Notes: generated from the letters alone by a model not told the origin. Positions 43,501 to 53,395 are shown, counted from the stretch's first letter. The stretch: DNA of 64,000 nucleotides from Atriophallophorus winterbourni (GCA_013407085.1 JACCGJ010014140.1:23501-87500); one strand, 5' to 3'. A program made the numbers and translations.

Positions 43501-46500
43501 TTCGACAAATAACCAGAAAACCCATACACACACGGGATATAATTGAAGCGTAGGGTAATTATCAAATCACCGAGATTGAGGGCTACACAAACCGGAACTG
43601 GACAAGTGTGATGGTACGATCTCAATATAATTATCATTGTCACAGTTCATCACAGGCAGCATTACAAAGGTAGCACGTACCGAATGCCTAACTGCCACAC
43701 AACGATGAAAAAGTAAAAACCTAAAAGATGGGGAACGGTAGGGCTTAAATAGCTACGGATTCGATGGAAGAGTAAGCACAAACAAACTGGGATGAGGTGT
43801 CTACACCTCGAATGGAACATGCACTAAATCAAGTTTCGTGAACGAGTAGAGCGACATCAGCTTCCTTGATTCTTTCACTGTAATGCATCATAGCAAGCTT
43901 TTCTCGTTATTCCGCTTGACAACATACAAGGTTAAGAAAACACTCCAAGAAGATGTTTAGTGCAAGACCGCCATTGAACACGGTTTCGGGACATATCCTG
44001 ATCAAAGGACGTGAAATTAGTCAACGTATCAGGCGAATATTAGAAACGTAAACTAATAGGCGACCTTGGATTCCCGATCGGTCTCAAATATATTCAAATA
44101 ACTTGCTAGACTATTAGGCGGTTCGGATGCTTAATGAACAGAGATCTGGATAAGAATATATGCGTACGTGTATATGAAATTACATATCCATGAAGACGGA
44201 AGTGATGGTGCGTGGTAAACGCCTGTGTATGAGAGAGAAGCCTAGACCATCCACGTAAGGCACGATCATCATCAGCATCATCACCAGAAAGCAGTACATC
44301 CATAACGGTAGCTTAACTGCCATAAGACCATGACATGAAAACCCATTAAGAGGTGTGGAGTGACGGGACCTATAGGCTACTCAAACGGTAGAAGATTAAG
44401 CACAGACACAGTGAAATGCGGGGATTACACCTCGATTGAAACATGTATTTAAGCAAGTCGTATAAACGAGTAGAGTGACATCAGCACGGCAGCTTCCGTG
44501 TGGCTTTCCCCGCCGCCTCACTTGACAACATTCAGTGGTGGTCTTCGAGTGTTTCCTTCATCTTGTGCGTTTTCAAGTGAAGTGCATGACAAGGAAAGCC
44601 GCTAAGAAGCTGTCGTACTGATGTCGCTCTACTGGTTCACAAGACTTGATTGAATGCCTCTTCAATTAGAGGGACAGGCATCTCATCCCAGTTGGTTCTG
44701 TGATTACTCGTTTATAAATTCCGTGGCTGTGTAAGCCCACCATTCTCCATCTTTCAGGATTTTAATTTTCATGGCTGTACGGCAATCAAGGATTCGATAC
44801 ATGCTACCGATGAAGATGAAACATACCAAGCGGATACATACAACAAGATCGCCACTGAACACGATTTTGAGCAACACATATGGGACTAGACTAGGATTAG
44901 TATAGATCATGCCCTCTATCGGATAGCTGCGGGCACTCATGATCCAGTAACTACGTTAATCTTCAGAGTATGCGTCCCAACGGAATGTAAAGGCCGAGTG
45001 TACAACACAGTGGTGCGTGCTACACTGCTTTATGGCTGCGAAACCTGTTCTATCCGAGCGGAAGATGTCCGTGGGCTTTCTGTTTTTGATACCCTTGCCT
45101 GCGTAGAATTGCTCGCATTCGGTGGCAGCATCGTGTTACAATATAGATGTCTGCAAGCGGGGTTAGGACCAGGTGGAGACGGACTGAGAGAATGCTGATG
45201 CTTGCTCGCTTGCGATGGTTAAGACATTGTTTTAAGAATGCCTACTCACCTTTACCGTACCGCGCCTTATTCGCAGCGCCTGACAGAAGCTGGGTAGAAA
45301 AGATTGGGTGGCCAGTCCATGACGTGGCGTGTTGGGATGAAGAAACTCACCGGGCGCTAGGCTCAGTTGGCGTAATCGTTTGCCTGGTTAGGGTCTCCAA
45401 AAGCTCCACCTAATAGTTGGCTGGAAACCTTACGCGATATGGCTACAAACCGAAGTCAGTGGCGCCAGTGTATTTTATTATGTGTGTCATAATTTTTTAT
45501 TCGGTATTATTTTACATAAAAAAAAACAAAAAAAACCCGAAAAATCGCATGCAGTGAAACTACAAAAACAAGCTGCTTTTTGTGCATTTGCTTTTGCGTA
45601 TTCCGCTTGCCTGCTTTCCCTTTTCCACGCGCTTGCCTATCTGCTTTTCCTGCTTCATATTGCTTGCCACTTTGTCTGGCTCCAGACTTGTGCTTCATGA
45701 TGAAGTGATTTTGAAAAGTTATCTTATATATAGTCGACCAGGAAAGAACATTTACGATAAGACGATAGCCAGGGTACAACATACAGAAAAACGACTCACA
45801 ATTCCTTGGATAACGATAGCACAGATGAATAGTAATGCTACTGTGAAGACCGGAGACCATTCGGTGAAAAGCCCGTTTTTCCAAACATTTAAGCGTTTCT
45901 AAAAGCGGAAGCAACGAAGATAAATCAGGCTGAATGTTCGGCGGAAAGATTGATTGTTAGGCAACCGAGTATATGCACAAGGCGGTTAAAAATTAGGTAG
46001 ACAATCAACCAAAGCAAACGAAAAAGCGAAACGTAAAGGCACAATCGGCAGATGCTTGAACTTAAAATGGCTTGGTCACATGACCCAATCTTACTAGTCC
46101 AGCGATCTATATAAGGAACCTGAGCGCTGATTACTAGAAGGCATACAAGAAACAAGGAGTAAATGGTAGATATAAAGTAGCCAAGCAAGCGAAAAATAAA
46201 GCAACTGTCGGGACGAACGTGAGCAGTGATTCAGCACCATTCTATAAAACCAATGAATAAATTGGTTTGATAAAAATCGATAGCATAAATCACACGTTTG
46301 AGTCTATGAATGGAGGTCAGCGGTATGCGAGGAGGGTTAGTAACGCGCATTGTTTTCAAGCGTAAAAGCAGATTCACATTTTTTGTGAAGTCGGAAGTTA
46401 TTGAACGCGGTTCCAGTTGATACGTCACTACTTTGAAAAGAGTGTGGCCAGGAAGTGAGCTAATCTGGCTGTAGCGATTGGCCAATGGGTGCTCACTAAC

Positions 46501-49500
46501 ACATCACCCAAATTAGTATTTACTTAGATAAAACATCAACAAATCGGTATTCAGCAGCGATATTTTTCGAATCGTATAAACTAAGGACAATATTGCGAAG
46601 CTCAAGAACATCACAGGAAGCGATAAACTGCATGACGCTCTTCGTCTGTAGGTGCAAATTCTCGAAAAAGTTCGTTCTGTTAGGACGGTAACGGCTCGGA
46701 GAAACAAAACTGGATATAAAACGACGACTCAATGTACCAACGTTTAAACTTTTATAAACTCTGTACCTCCATGAGCCGATACCTTTGAATCGATTAAACT
46801 AGGTTTTGTACGGACGTGAGGTATCCCTGCTTGCGAGCAAAGCGACGAAGTCTTTGATGCCAATGACGAGAAACTGTACATACTATTAGTAGAGACAGTT
46901 GAAGGTGCCGCGGCGATACCAATTTTTTGGACGCATTAAACGAAATACACCACACGGTCCCTCAACGTGGACGAAGGTACTAGAGCAGATGTATGATGCC
47001 CGCGGTGGTCAAAACTTGCGGTGCTATTCATTCGAGATGTTCGTGATTTAAGCCTCCCAAACCGCAGTTGCGCGTTTTGAGAAAAACGTGCTTGACACCG
47101 ATTCCCCTAGAGCTGTAGAGTGAGAAAATGGCCGCAAGAGCCTCGCACCTAATGCAGAGAGTGAGATCATGTCATCTGTGCATCTTCGTGCAGACGACAA
47201 CAACACCGATCTGAAGGTCCTCGATACAGTGAAAAACAATGTGACAACTTACCATGGCTTGGTGTGAACGTCTGATAGTTGAACGCTCCATCGCTGAAGG
47301 AAAAAACAATGTGAGGTGGGGAATACAGGGACCTACTTGAAACAATTCTCTGCGTGTACCATGTGCCAAATCTTGTTCGAGGCAACTCCCTTGTAGCCTG
47401 TGTACCGTTCGGGGTTTTTGAGCAAGTCAACCCAAATTAGCTTTCCCGGATTCCGCTCTGCAAGGAAAAGGTGGATAGTGACTTAAAAAAATCCTCTAAG
47501 GTAGAACGAACAATGTTTCAAGGCTCACTTAACCTCAACAGCAACAACAACATGGACAGCGAGTCGTTGTCGGCCTCCTTCGGTCGATGTCGACCATGGA
47601 TGTATACCACAAACGCATACAGGTAGCAAGCACCGGATGCTTAAACGTTTGCTGAACCTAATTCTTACTGCTTCCATCTGTTGACGACAAAAAGCTAGAA
47701 ACTGGCTGTGCGGTGTGCGGTATGTGAGCACTAAAATACACTAAAACGCGTACGTTCGAACGAAATTTCTCGCGATCAATATACAAACCCATGCCTTATG
47801 AGAACGGCAGTGAAACACCAATTAAACAATTATCGGTAAATAAAGGACTTAATTTGATCCAGTGGCAAACGGAACGGGTCAGTTTAACATCCGGATAGAA
47901 CGTTGGTATGCTGATGTGGATTTTCTAGCCACCGGAAAATATCTTCGCCACATGCAGCCTATGACTATGCGTCACAATGTTTGCATTCATGCTTGTGATC
48001 TCATGCACACATAATAGGATGGCTGACACGTTATCAACATGGAGCCATGGTTGTGAAGTGGTGGCACTATGCGAAAGGATTGGAGTAATAATAGGGGTAG
48101 TCAAACCGGAGATGAGCTCAACCGCAATGATTCGTTTTCCTGCAGGTACTTATGTATGTATGTAGGTATGGCAACATGAGTCTGATATAGGCATAGTACC
48201 ACAGTCATAGAGAGTACATGTGCTAAGGTAATGTCAGGTTTCCCAGGCGAAGACAAATATAAGACAAAAACTTGAAATGGTAGCGAGACACTAACGTATT
48301 TTCGGATCCAGGTCAACACCGGGGCTAATTAAATTAGTACGGTGTTCGCTGCACAGTACAGAAGCAATGCAGGTTCCAAAGGTTGTCATAGCCGGGGTTG
48401 GCAGTGGGGATAAGCTCCCACTGTTTATAAATCGCTCCCATATGGCGCGCGTCTCAAATAGCCTCTGACAACCAAGTCCAGCTTCTGGCTTACATGAGTG
48501 GCTCCCCGAGGCAGGCGAACTGCTTCTACCAACAGGAGAAGGGGCGAGGGCGAGTGACTGGCGCCTGAAAACCAGTTTGCTTTGGGCAGATGGAGCTCGT
48601 TAGCCTGGGAGGGTACTTCATCTAGGGGAAGGAAAACCCTGATTTTAAACCTCCGCTGCCTTGAGGGAGACCCGATCGCGGGAACGGCTTCGGGAGAAAA
48701 CCCAGAGAAAAAATCTGTAACAGAGTCTGGCAGACGGTTAGTTGGTGCACACCACCTCTTTCTGGCAACTCCCTGATGCCTTGCAGGTTGCACTTGGTTG
48801 TTCAAAGGCTAGAGAAGCTGACTCGAACAAATGCCGAGTGGTGCTGGGGACGCCGCTTTGTACCCGAATTCCCAAGAATCTTTATTGAAGCTGGCTCATC
48901 CTCCAGGAGGATAGTCGCGCAAAAGTAAAGTAAAGTAATGCAGGTAGGATGAAAAGGTTTTCATCGAAATCTAGCCCGATCCCAGGAAAGATCAAAACGT
49001 TGTCCTTCTTGAAGAAGGGTTCCGGTTGTGATGATGGAGAAACAGCCCCATAAACCTGGTGGTTTACGTTCCTTTAGACATAGTCAACCCTCTCGATTAT
49101 CTATTGAAGTCTACACGAATTCGTATAACTATAGCGTCTCACACACAAGTGGTAACCTCTTCCACAACATTCGTCTAGGGTATCTCTGTGCTTCGTTCTT
49201 CCCGGTTTTACACATTTCGTGGAAAGCTAGCTCCCGCTACAACGTATGATTCTTGTTGACATCCTTCAGAACTCGTCTAAAAACGACGCGGTCAGAGCAA
49301 GTGTATTTGGCTAACACTACAAGTAGACACCTTGGAGAAAGTAGTGTGTGTGTGTGTGAGATACACCTCACAATCGATTAAAATAGCACCCCTACACCTT
49401 GTTATTGGAATTTTTGGTGGATGACGAGAAGGATCATTTCAAAGACAATGATTTCGTGTGACAGCACAAATAATAGAGCACAGACAAACTGGAATGAGAT

Positions 49501-51942
49501 GCCCATGTTTTACAAGCAAGTAGATGAATAGAGCATTACAGCAGAAATTTTCCTCAAGGTTTTCATTAAAATACACCTTGCGAAAACCTGCCCTGTCACA
49601 TTTATTGATGAGCCAACATGATCGGCTACCAACCCCAGCACCGCATACTAAAAAGCTGTGCAGCGATACAATCGTTCAACGCTGTTTCGGACAAGTCCGA
49701 ACACGCAAGTAATCACTACACCTCTAAAATGTCAGAACCTCACCAACAACTTGGAACAGTTTACAAGTGGGGCCTTTATTACCTTCATCATGTCAAAGGT
49801 TAACCACTTTGTATCAGTAAAACCTCACAGATAGAAAAACGCTCACAAAATCTGATGCTTTAAAACTGAGCTTACCATCAGGATCGTAGAAGTTCATTTC
49901 TGTCATGGCATCATGCAGAGACCAATCGCCAAGAATGCTTAGGCGTTCTTCACTGTGCAGAGAAAATAAGACGGTGAGGTGAATGGTACAAATGAACTAG
50001 CCAACGAAGCGTGTCGCCGTTGCTAGGACGCGAATTACCTGAGCGAGCTATCCAACTTGCTCAATTGGCAATCGATTTCATCTTCGGACTGCGATTCAGG
50101 TTTGTTCATTGACTTGCTGTACTGAAAAACGCTTGAATGGACATGAATGAATCGTACTTTATCTTGGGGCGCCTCGTTCTCGTGCTCCGTGTTGTGGTTA
50201 CGTAGACCTCTGGGTACGTCTTCCACAGGGCAGTCTCGTACGGAGCAATCTCTTAGTTCACATCGGAGGTCATCCGAAAAGAAGGGACAACCACGCTCAA
50301 GATTGACCTGGCAAACGTGAATGTGCAGGAAAAGGTTCATTTGTCGAGGAGCATGAGAAATCAAATGAGAGATTTGCATAGATATATCAGCGTAAAGGGT
50401 GTCAGATAAAATGGTGAATGCTCGGCCATCGTTATCGATGACATCACCGTCATCATTGAGCGTGGGTATGAACGCGACAACACGTGACACAAAACAAATC
50501 ACATGGGCGTTACTGACTTTAGTTTGCAACATCACGAAGGTTTAGAAGCCTGGACATGTGAATAAATCTTCCAGACTTACGGGGATCTTCCTAATCGGAA
50601 TATGTTAAGACATTGACTGGCAATCGGAGTGTTTCTTCTAGGCTTCCATAGGATCTGTGAACAAGGCCTGGTATACTAAGCGGTCAGGATGTCTAAAACC
50701 TTTACTAGTAACTTTTCCAAAATCGTCGCAGCACGTATTCCAGGCTGGGGTCAAGGCGATCAGATATCGCAATGGTTAGTTACGCTTCAGTGCTCAGTGA
50801 TGGTCTTAAACTAGACATCTTATTGGGATGTTTGCTTAACCTTGTATCTTGTCAGGTGGAGTGATGAGGAAGTCTTGTTATGATGCATAGCAGTGAAAGC
50901 GGCAAGGAAGCTGTCATGCTGATGTGAGTCTACTTGTTCACGAAGCTTGATTGAACGCGTGTTTCATTCGAAGTGTAAGCACCTCATCCCAGTTTGTTTG
51001 TGCTTACTCTTTTATAGAACCCGTAGCAATTTAAGTCCCACCCTTCCCCATCTTTTAGGATTTTACTTTTTCATGGTTGTGTGGCAGTTAAGCATTCGGT
51101 ACGTGCTACCGGTGTAATGCTGTCTGTGATGATGATGAAAATCCATCGTGAGATACTTATTTGACAAGTTAATGGTTTTTCTGTTCCGATCGCCTATGTT
51201 TTGCAATCATAAAGGAGCTTATATACGTCGTTATGATACTGAAAAAATGTGTGCTTAATTTTTGAAGCGTTAATTGGTAACTGTATTAGCTTAGCCAAAT
51301 GAATGGTAGATGTCATTATTTCGAAAAGGATAACGCAAATTTTTAGAACATTTTAATTTTTTGTCTTTCAACTAATGCAGCGTCAACTATGGAGACTGGG
51401 AAGATTACAAGGTGAGAATGAAATAATAAAGGTTCTATATTAACGGACGTGCGTAAATGGACCAATTAAAATGGCACCGTAAAAGTTTAGTATTAATTCT
51501 CGATGAAATTAAAGCTTTCATAAACTTCTTGACGTAGAAGTAAAGAGATTTCACACCAAGTGAAGAAAAACGAAAGAAATACTCGTAATCTTAATTAGGG
51601 AGAGTAACGATTGCTGGCAAAGAAACCGCGAGCAAACGTAGTGATTTAGTCATGCGAAATACAATGACTGATAAATAATCATAACAAACAATAAATTACC
51701 TCGAAAAAATGAAAGTAGTCTCTATCCAAGATACTTTTCAATCGAGGAAGGATTTCGAAATTATTCAAAAGATCCACTTGTTCAATTTCTGCATCCACGT
51801 CGCCTATGGGACCTGACAGCTAAAGCAAATATTTGTAAACATGTGCTAGTAAACATACATTAATCGGACAATTGCCGGAAAAAGAGTAGGATACACTGTA
51901 CAGAAGTAGAAGTAATACGCTGATCTGACGCATGCAGGACAT
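37437..51942 (-). CDS. ERO1: ERO1 endoplasmic reticulum oxidoreductin, 10 exons found (last exon missing)
   Basis: ERO1 is the ER-lumenal FAD flavoprotein that reoxidises protein disulfide isomerase and passes electrons to O2. Exons, 5' to 3': 51942-51859, 51819-51700, 50307-50039, 49952-49876, 47457-47337, 47293-47253, 45898-45800, 42907-42643, 39755-39599, 37576-37437. They give 457 codons and all phases agree. Seen: signal peptide (residues 1-22); C75; shuttle pair C84-x4-C89; C94; FAD-binding PERYTGY and NKIW; C-F/K-C-L-E-K pair; [23 protein letters not shown]; active site D-C398-x2-C401-x2-C404; [11 protein letters not shown] at the end. Human ERO1-alpha is 468 residues, so 10-20 residues are missing. 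Three of the four N-terminal Cys are replaced. The gene converges with stonin. Introns of 39, 43 and 86 bp alternate with 1.3-2.9 kb ones full of repeats. Confidence 0.93.
37844..38075 (+). repeat. ~230-bp SINE-like repeat (copy 2, reference)
   Basis: Runs from tgcacggatgtgcaatcgtg to ggatcaggcttgtgcttt. Starts with a TGCAC/GTGCA hairpin, contains gattggcca, gagctgcatg, gtctcactaccat, ctaggcctgggcaac and agtatcttagccca, and ends in a short tail that becomes a 4-base repeat in other copies. It lies in ERO1 intron 9, in reverse to the gene. Confidence 0.85.
38630..38840 (-). repeat. RTE-like LINE 3' end with (ATG)n tail, next to a SINE-like scrap
   Basis: 38636-38690 is a short plus-strand piece of the SINE-like repeat. 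38717-38775 is a CAT/TCATTA-rich microsatellite followed by agtagcattacacca..agcacatgcttaactg, the 3' end of the LINE family at 41620-42640 read in reverse. Confidence 0.7.
38840..39598. repeat. ERO1 intron 9 remainder with PLE hammerhead scrap
   Basis: 39150-39310 resembles 20860-21010 (aatgttcg.gatcgg, ttattgg..cgtttcgcttctga). On the minus strand it has CTGACGA 39281-39275, stem II CTTCT..AGAAG and GAAACGTA at 39256-39249. Stem I is broken. The rest is unassigned. Confidence 0.55.
39599..39755 (-). CDS. ERO1: ERO1 exon 9 (active-site CxxCxxC)
   Basis: [36 protein letters not shown], then [16 protein letters not shown]. The last two Cys form the FAD-proximal redox pair. Acceptor tgccctag, donor gtaatc, phase 0 at the end. 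Confidence 0.96.
39950..40140 (+). pseudogene. LINE C-terminal scrap
   Basis: Matches 37110-37260 of the LINE at 35380-37372 (attga..cgactcgga.agaacttg; cgtcacgccgg..tgtgcaa). Strongly eroded. Confidence 0.6.
40145..40395 (+). repeat. ~230-bp SINE-like repeat (copy 3) with (ATTC)n tail
   Basis: Full copy from tgcacggatgtgcaatcgtg to atcaaggcttgtgc, followed by ttcattcattcattcat. A tetranucleotide tail directly after the unit suggests retroposition. Confidence 0.85.
40490..40650. repeat. LINE tail scrap and SINE-like scrap
   Basis: 40500-40545 (catctatggtcaacattgac.ggtggacaacaacatc) is a decayed LINE 3' tail. 40578-40640 is a minus-strand piece of the SINE-like repeat. Confidence 0.5.
40695..40925. 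repeat. Degenerate retrozyme palindrome
   Basis: 40700-40812 is a minus-strand unit (TTGATGA in place of CTGATGA at about 40783; stem II GCGC..GCAC; GAAAC at about 40764) and 40815-40920 is a plus-strand unit with CATGATGA and ACGAAGCC. Both hammerheads have lost core bases. Confidence 0.6.
41088..41170 (+). repeat. tRNA-like head (possible SINE or tRNA pseudogene)
   Basis: ggtagcccaggttgttaagg resembles a tRNA A box (TAGCCCAGG) and, about 50 bases on, gggggttcgcatccca resembles a B box (GGTTCGCATCC). The anticodon arm does not fold well, so this is a tRNA-derived repeat rather than a working tRNA. Confidence 0.45.
41170..41615. other. Unassigned ERO1 intron 8 sequence
   Basis: May be the body of the tRNA-headed repeat, but no second copy was found in the window. 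Confidence 0.3.
41620..42635 (-). mobile_element. RTE-like LINE, 5'-truncated, inserted beside ERO1 exon 8
   Basis: The open frame 42631-41915 (238 codons) encodes the RT C-terminal domain: [86 protein letters not shown] 3' UTR of about 300 bases ends in a CAT/ATG microsatellite at 41620. The frame is unbroken, so the insertion is fairly young. It starts about 10 bases past the ERO1 exon 8 donor, in the same orientation. Confidence 0.88.
42643..42907 (-). CDS. ERO1: ERO1 exon 8
   Basis: FTTHHYLSS, then [13 protein letters not shown], then [20 protein letters not shown], ending NIVE in phase 2. Acceptor ctttcag. The donor gttggt is weak and is followed within about 15 bases by an RTE-like LINE. 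Confidence 0.92.
43020..43300 (-). repeat. ~230-bp SINE-like repeats (copy 4 and a scrap)
   Basis: 43087-43296 is a diverged full-length minus-strand copy. 43020-43075 is a second, partial copy just before it. Confidence 0.75.
43300..43615. other. Unassigned ERO1 intron 7 sequence
   Basis: No recognised feature. Confidence 0.35.
43620..44015 (-). repeat. RTE-like LINE 3' UTR, solo copy
   Basis: About 90% like 41620-41985: cagcattac..ggtagcacgtaccgaatgc, cctcgaatggaacat, gtagagcgacatcagc, gacaacatacaaggttaag. No ORF part; heavily 5' truncated. Confidence 0.8.
44250..44560 (-). repeat. RTE-like LINE 3' UTR, diverged solo copy
   Basis: Shares tcatcatcagcatcatcacc, ggtagcttaactgcc, cctcga.tgaaacatgtat and gtagagtgacatcagcacgg with the copy at 41620. 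About 75-80% similar. Confidence 0.7.
44560..44960 (+). repeat. LINE 3' UTR fragment, opposite orientation
   Basis: 44590-44700 holds ggaaagccgctaagaagctgtc, tgatgtcgctctactggttcac and caggcatctcatccca, the same family on the plus strand. The rest is eroded. Confidence 0.6.
44990..45480 (+). pseudogene. RTE-like LINE RT C-terminal fragment (second subfamily)
   Basis: Reads [20 protein letters not shown], then [12 protein letters not shown], and in a shifted frame [13 protein letters not shown] with [10 protein letters not shown]. It is a relative of the LINE at 41915 but clearly diverged, with two or more frameshifts. Lies in ERO1 intron 7. Confidence 0.8.
45800..45898 (-). CDS. ERO1: ERO1 exon 7 (FAD-binding His)
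   Basis: [20 protein letters not shown] then [12 protein letters not shown]. Ser and His of SGLH bind FAD; the Cys pairs with that of exon 5. Acceptor cgcttttag, donor gtgagt. Confidence 0.93.
45900..47250. other. ERO1 intron 6
   Basis: 1.35 kb without a recognised repeat. A second in-frame micro-exon here (length a multiple of three) cannot be excluded because the ERO1 linker between exons 6 and 7 is short. Confidence 0.4.
47253..47293 (-). CDS. ERO1: ERO1 exon 6 (41-base micro-exon)
   Basis: Thirteen full codons [13 protein letters not shown] between a 43-bp intron (ending tttccttcag) and donor gtaagt. Phase 2 to 1 fits both neighbours. This segment is shorter than in the human protein. 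Confidence 0.8.
47337..47457 (-). CDS. ERO1: ERO1 exon 5 (FAD-binding)
   Basis: [20 protein letters not shown] followed by [19 protein letters not shown]. Holds the FAD-contacting Arg, Thr and Trp and the Cys of ENCF. Acceptor ccttgcag, donor gtaggt. Confidence 0.95.
47530..47725 (-). repeat. LINE 3' tail with GGTCGATGTCGACC palindrome and hammerhead-like scrap
   Basis: The dyad lies at 47582-47595 within gttgtcggcctccttcggtc..ccatggatgta. 47668-47705 (tccatctgTTGACGAcaaaaagctaGAAACtgg) is a decayed hammerhead of the 225-690 type. Confidence 0.6.
47725..48170. other. ERO1 intron 4, mostly unassigned
   Basis: 47940-47990 holds a scrap of the SINE-like repeat (cacatgcagcctatgactatg). Nothing else is supported. 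Confidence 0.35.
48172..48380 (-). repeat. ~230-bp SINE-like repeat (copy 5, eroded)
   Basis: Minus-strand copy: gagtctgatataggcatag, cagagtacatgtgctaa, gtcaggtttcccaggcg and ggtagcgagacac match the family at about 70%. Confidence 0.65.
48385..48935 (+). repeat. GC-rich retroposon-like repeat with (AAGT)n tail, copy 1
   Basis: Clearly more GC-rich than its surroundings. 48565-48935 matches 55185-55560: agtttgctt..gcagatggagctcg, aacctccgctgc, cgaacggcttcgggagaaaa, ttggtgcacaccacctcttt, agagaagctgactcgaac. It ends aaaagtaaagtaaagtaatg, a short repeat tail as in retroposed elements. No reverse transcriptase signature; open frames are short on both strands. Confidence 0.75.
48935..49875. other. 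ERO1 intron 4 remainder
   Basis: Contains a (TG)n run at about 49347-49359. No gene recognised. Confidence 0.35.
49876..49952 (-). CDS. ERO1: ERO1 exon 4
   Basis: 77 bases, (S)[19 protein letters not shown] then NFYDPD. Acceptor ctctgcacag, donor gtaagc, phases 2 to 1. It matches the W-x-x-x-D and N-F-x-x-D region of ERO1; the Cys found there in human (Cys166) is Tyr. Confidence 0.85.
50039..50307 (-). CDS. ERO1: ERO1 exon 3 (shuttle cysteines)
   Basis: Begins [20 protein letters not shown] and carries C75, C84, C89, C94. It has a longer polar loop than the vertebrate protein before [13 protein letters not shown], whose Cys corresponds to human regulatory Cys131. Acceptor tgccag, donor gtaatt, phase 2. 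Confidence 0.93.
50690..51150 (+). repeat. RTE-like LINE 3' end, plus-strand copy
   Basis: Matches the reverse complement of 41620-42065: tattccaggctgg, gatcagatatcgca.tggttagttacgc, gacatcttattgggatgtttgcttaacctt, aagtcccacccttccccatct, ggtacgtgctaccggtgtaatgctgt, ending gatgatgatgaaa. Lies in ERO1 intron 2, opposite to the gene. Confidence 0.82.
51150..51699. other. ERO1 intron 2 remainder
   Basis: AT-rich; no feature recognised. Confidence 0.4.
51700..51819 (-). CDS. ERO1: ERO1 exon 2
   Basis: Forty codons, [20 protein letters not shown] and on to [16 protein letters not shown]. Preceded by a 39-bp intron (gtatgt...gctttag), followed by donor gtaatt. It aligns without gaps with the human segment after RCFCQ, but the CTC cysteines are V and A. 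Confidence 0.9.
51859..51942 (-). CDS. ERO1: ERO1 exon 1 (signal peptide)
   Basis: Starts [20 protein letters not shown], a clear signal peptide; the second Met (51933) is an equally good start. It contains C25 and ends in phase 0 before donor gtatgt. An acceptor-like atcttttcag lies about 30 bases upstream of the first ATG and could take a spliced leader. Confidence 0.8.
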
Positions 51943-52084
51943 TCCGGTTTCAAATAACTGTATTCTGAAAAGATGGTACATTTGTGGGCAACAGATACAA
52001 ATAATGAATGAAAGAACACAATCGAAGAAATAGAATACAACGTTTTCACAAGGTGAATCGAAAGACACACAGCTTAAGCAATAT

Positions 52085-52335
52085 TAAACCGTGGCAATGT
52101 TATTCGTACGTAGCACAGTGATTCATCCATGCTTTATGAATCGTGATGTAAAAATATTGTGTGGGAAAATACTACCAAGGTCCTGAAAAACTTGTCGTGT
52201 TGATATGTCTACAGCTAATTAAGTTGCAATTCAATATGTATAACAGGATTCAAGAGTAATTAACTTCTCTAGATGTTTAGTGAAAGCGCTTGATTGTATT
52301 GTTTTAAAGGAGGACATTTGTAGGATACATAGCAC
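52085..52335. promoter_or_regulatory. Presumed ERO1 5' flank
   Basis: AT-rich DNA upstream (minus-strand sense) of ERO1 exon 1. No core promoter element was identified; assigned by position only. Confidence 0.25.
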
Positions 52336-52379
52336 CGAAAGATTGAATGTTTTGGTTTGCATGCATATCGCGCAAGGCA

Positions 52380-53395
52380 TCCACCCACATTATATAGCAT
52401 GGGCATAAACATTTTAACAAAAAAACTAAAAGAATGGGAAGGGCGGAACTTAAAAAGCTACAAAGCTACAAAAGCGTACGTACAGAAAACTGGGATGAGG
52501 TTTCGCAACCTCATGTTTCTGGAATCAATAAAGCGACAGCAGCTCTATAGCTTCCTTGCAGCTTTCACTGGCACGCAGCATAACAAACTTTTCCTTGTCA
52601 CACCATCTGACATGACACAAGATTAAGCTGACAAACAAAACACAATGCGTATTGCAAGAAAGAATTTGAACTTGGTTTTGATACCGATCTTGAAGGGTAA
52701 CTAGCCACTGTGATCTAAAATCGCGGAAACGCAAATCAGAAAGCTTAGTCGTTATTGTATTTAGTTGTTTATATTATGTGGCGGTTTGGCCACCACGAGT
52801 TCTACGCCAATCGCAATGGGGCATCGCAAAATGAATCCGTTTGTGCAGACAGTAATCCGTCACCTGCAGAACTTGTCCCAACCATCGTAGCATGTGCAGG
52901 TTGATGCGCTACTCTATATGAATAAATAATACCAAATAAAATATTCATTTGATTGCTTCTCCGTCATTCACACCCCACAAACTGTTTCGTGCAGTAAGAT
53001 CAGGATCCGCATGCGCTTGTAATACCAAATGCGTTATTGAGGATAGCAATGCCGCATATGCAATGGTAACAGCTTGCTCCTATAATGTTGTGGAGACAAT
53101 GATCGTCAAATAGGTGAAAACGATGGACATGTATTTTACGTAAGGTCCAAGTTTCGAGCCTATAGAGTAATACATACCGAACTAACGCGTTGTAGACTCT
53201 ACCAACTGTAATCTCGAGTAACGGTGACAGCCCTTTCTGTCACAGAATTTTGATACAACTACCGAGGTATGTAAAACGATCTACGGTTTCAAGCGCCTGA
53301 TTGTCAGCTAAAAATGTACCGTGTGACAAATCGTATTTTATCAGCATAACACTGCGTGCGAAACGCAGTTCGAATGCTGGCGCTATAATTGAGTT
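52380..53395 (-). pseudogene. RTE-like LINE C-terminus and 3' UTR, decayed
   Basis: 52380-52640 is an eroded 3' UTR (aaagaatgggaagggcggaactt, aaactgggatgagg, tttcactggcacgcagc). 52640-53330 is a broken RT C-terminus (minus strand: [39 protein letters not shown]) equivalent to 41915-42631. A piece of retrozyme (52964-53020) is inserted near 52970. Confidence 0.75.
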
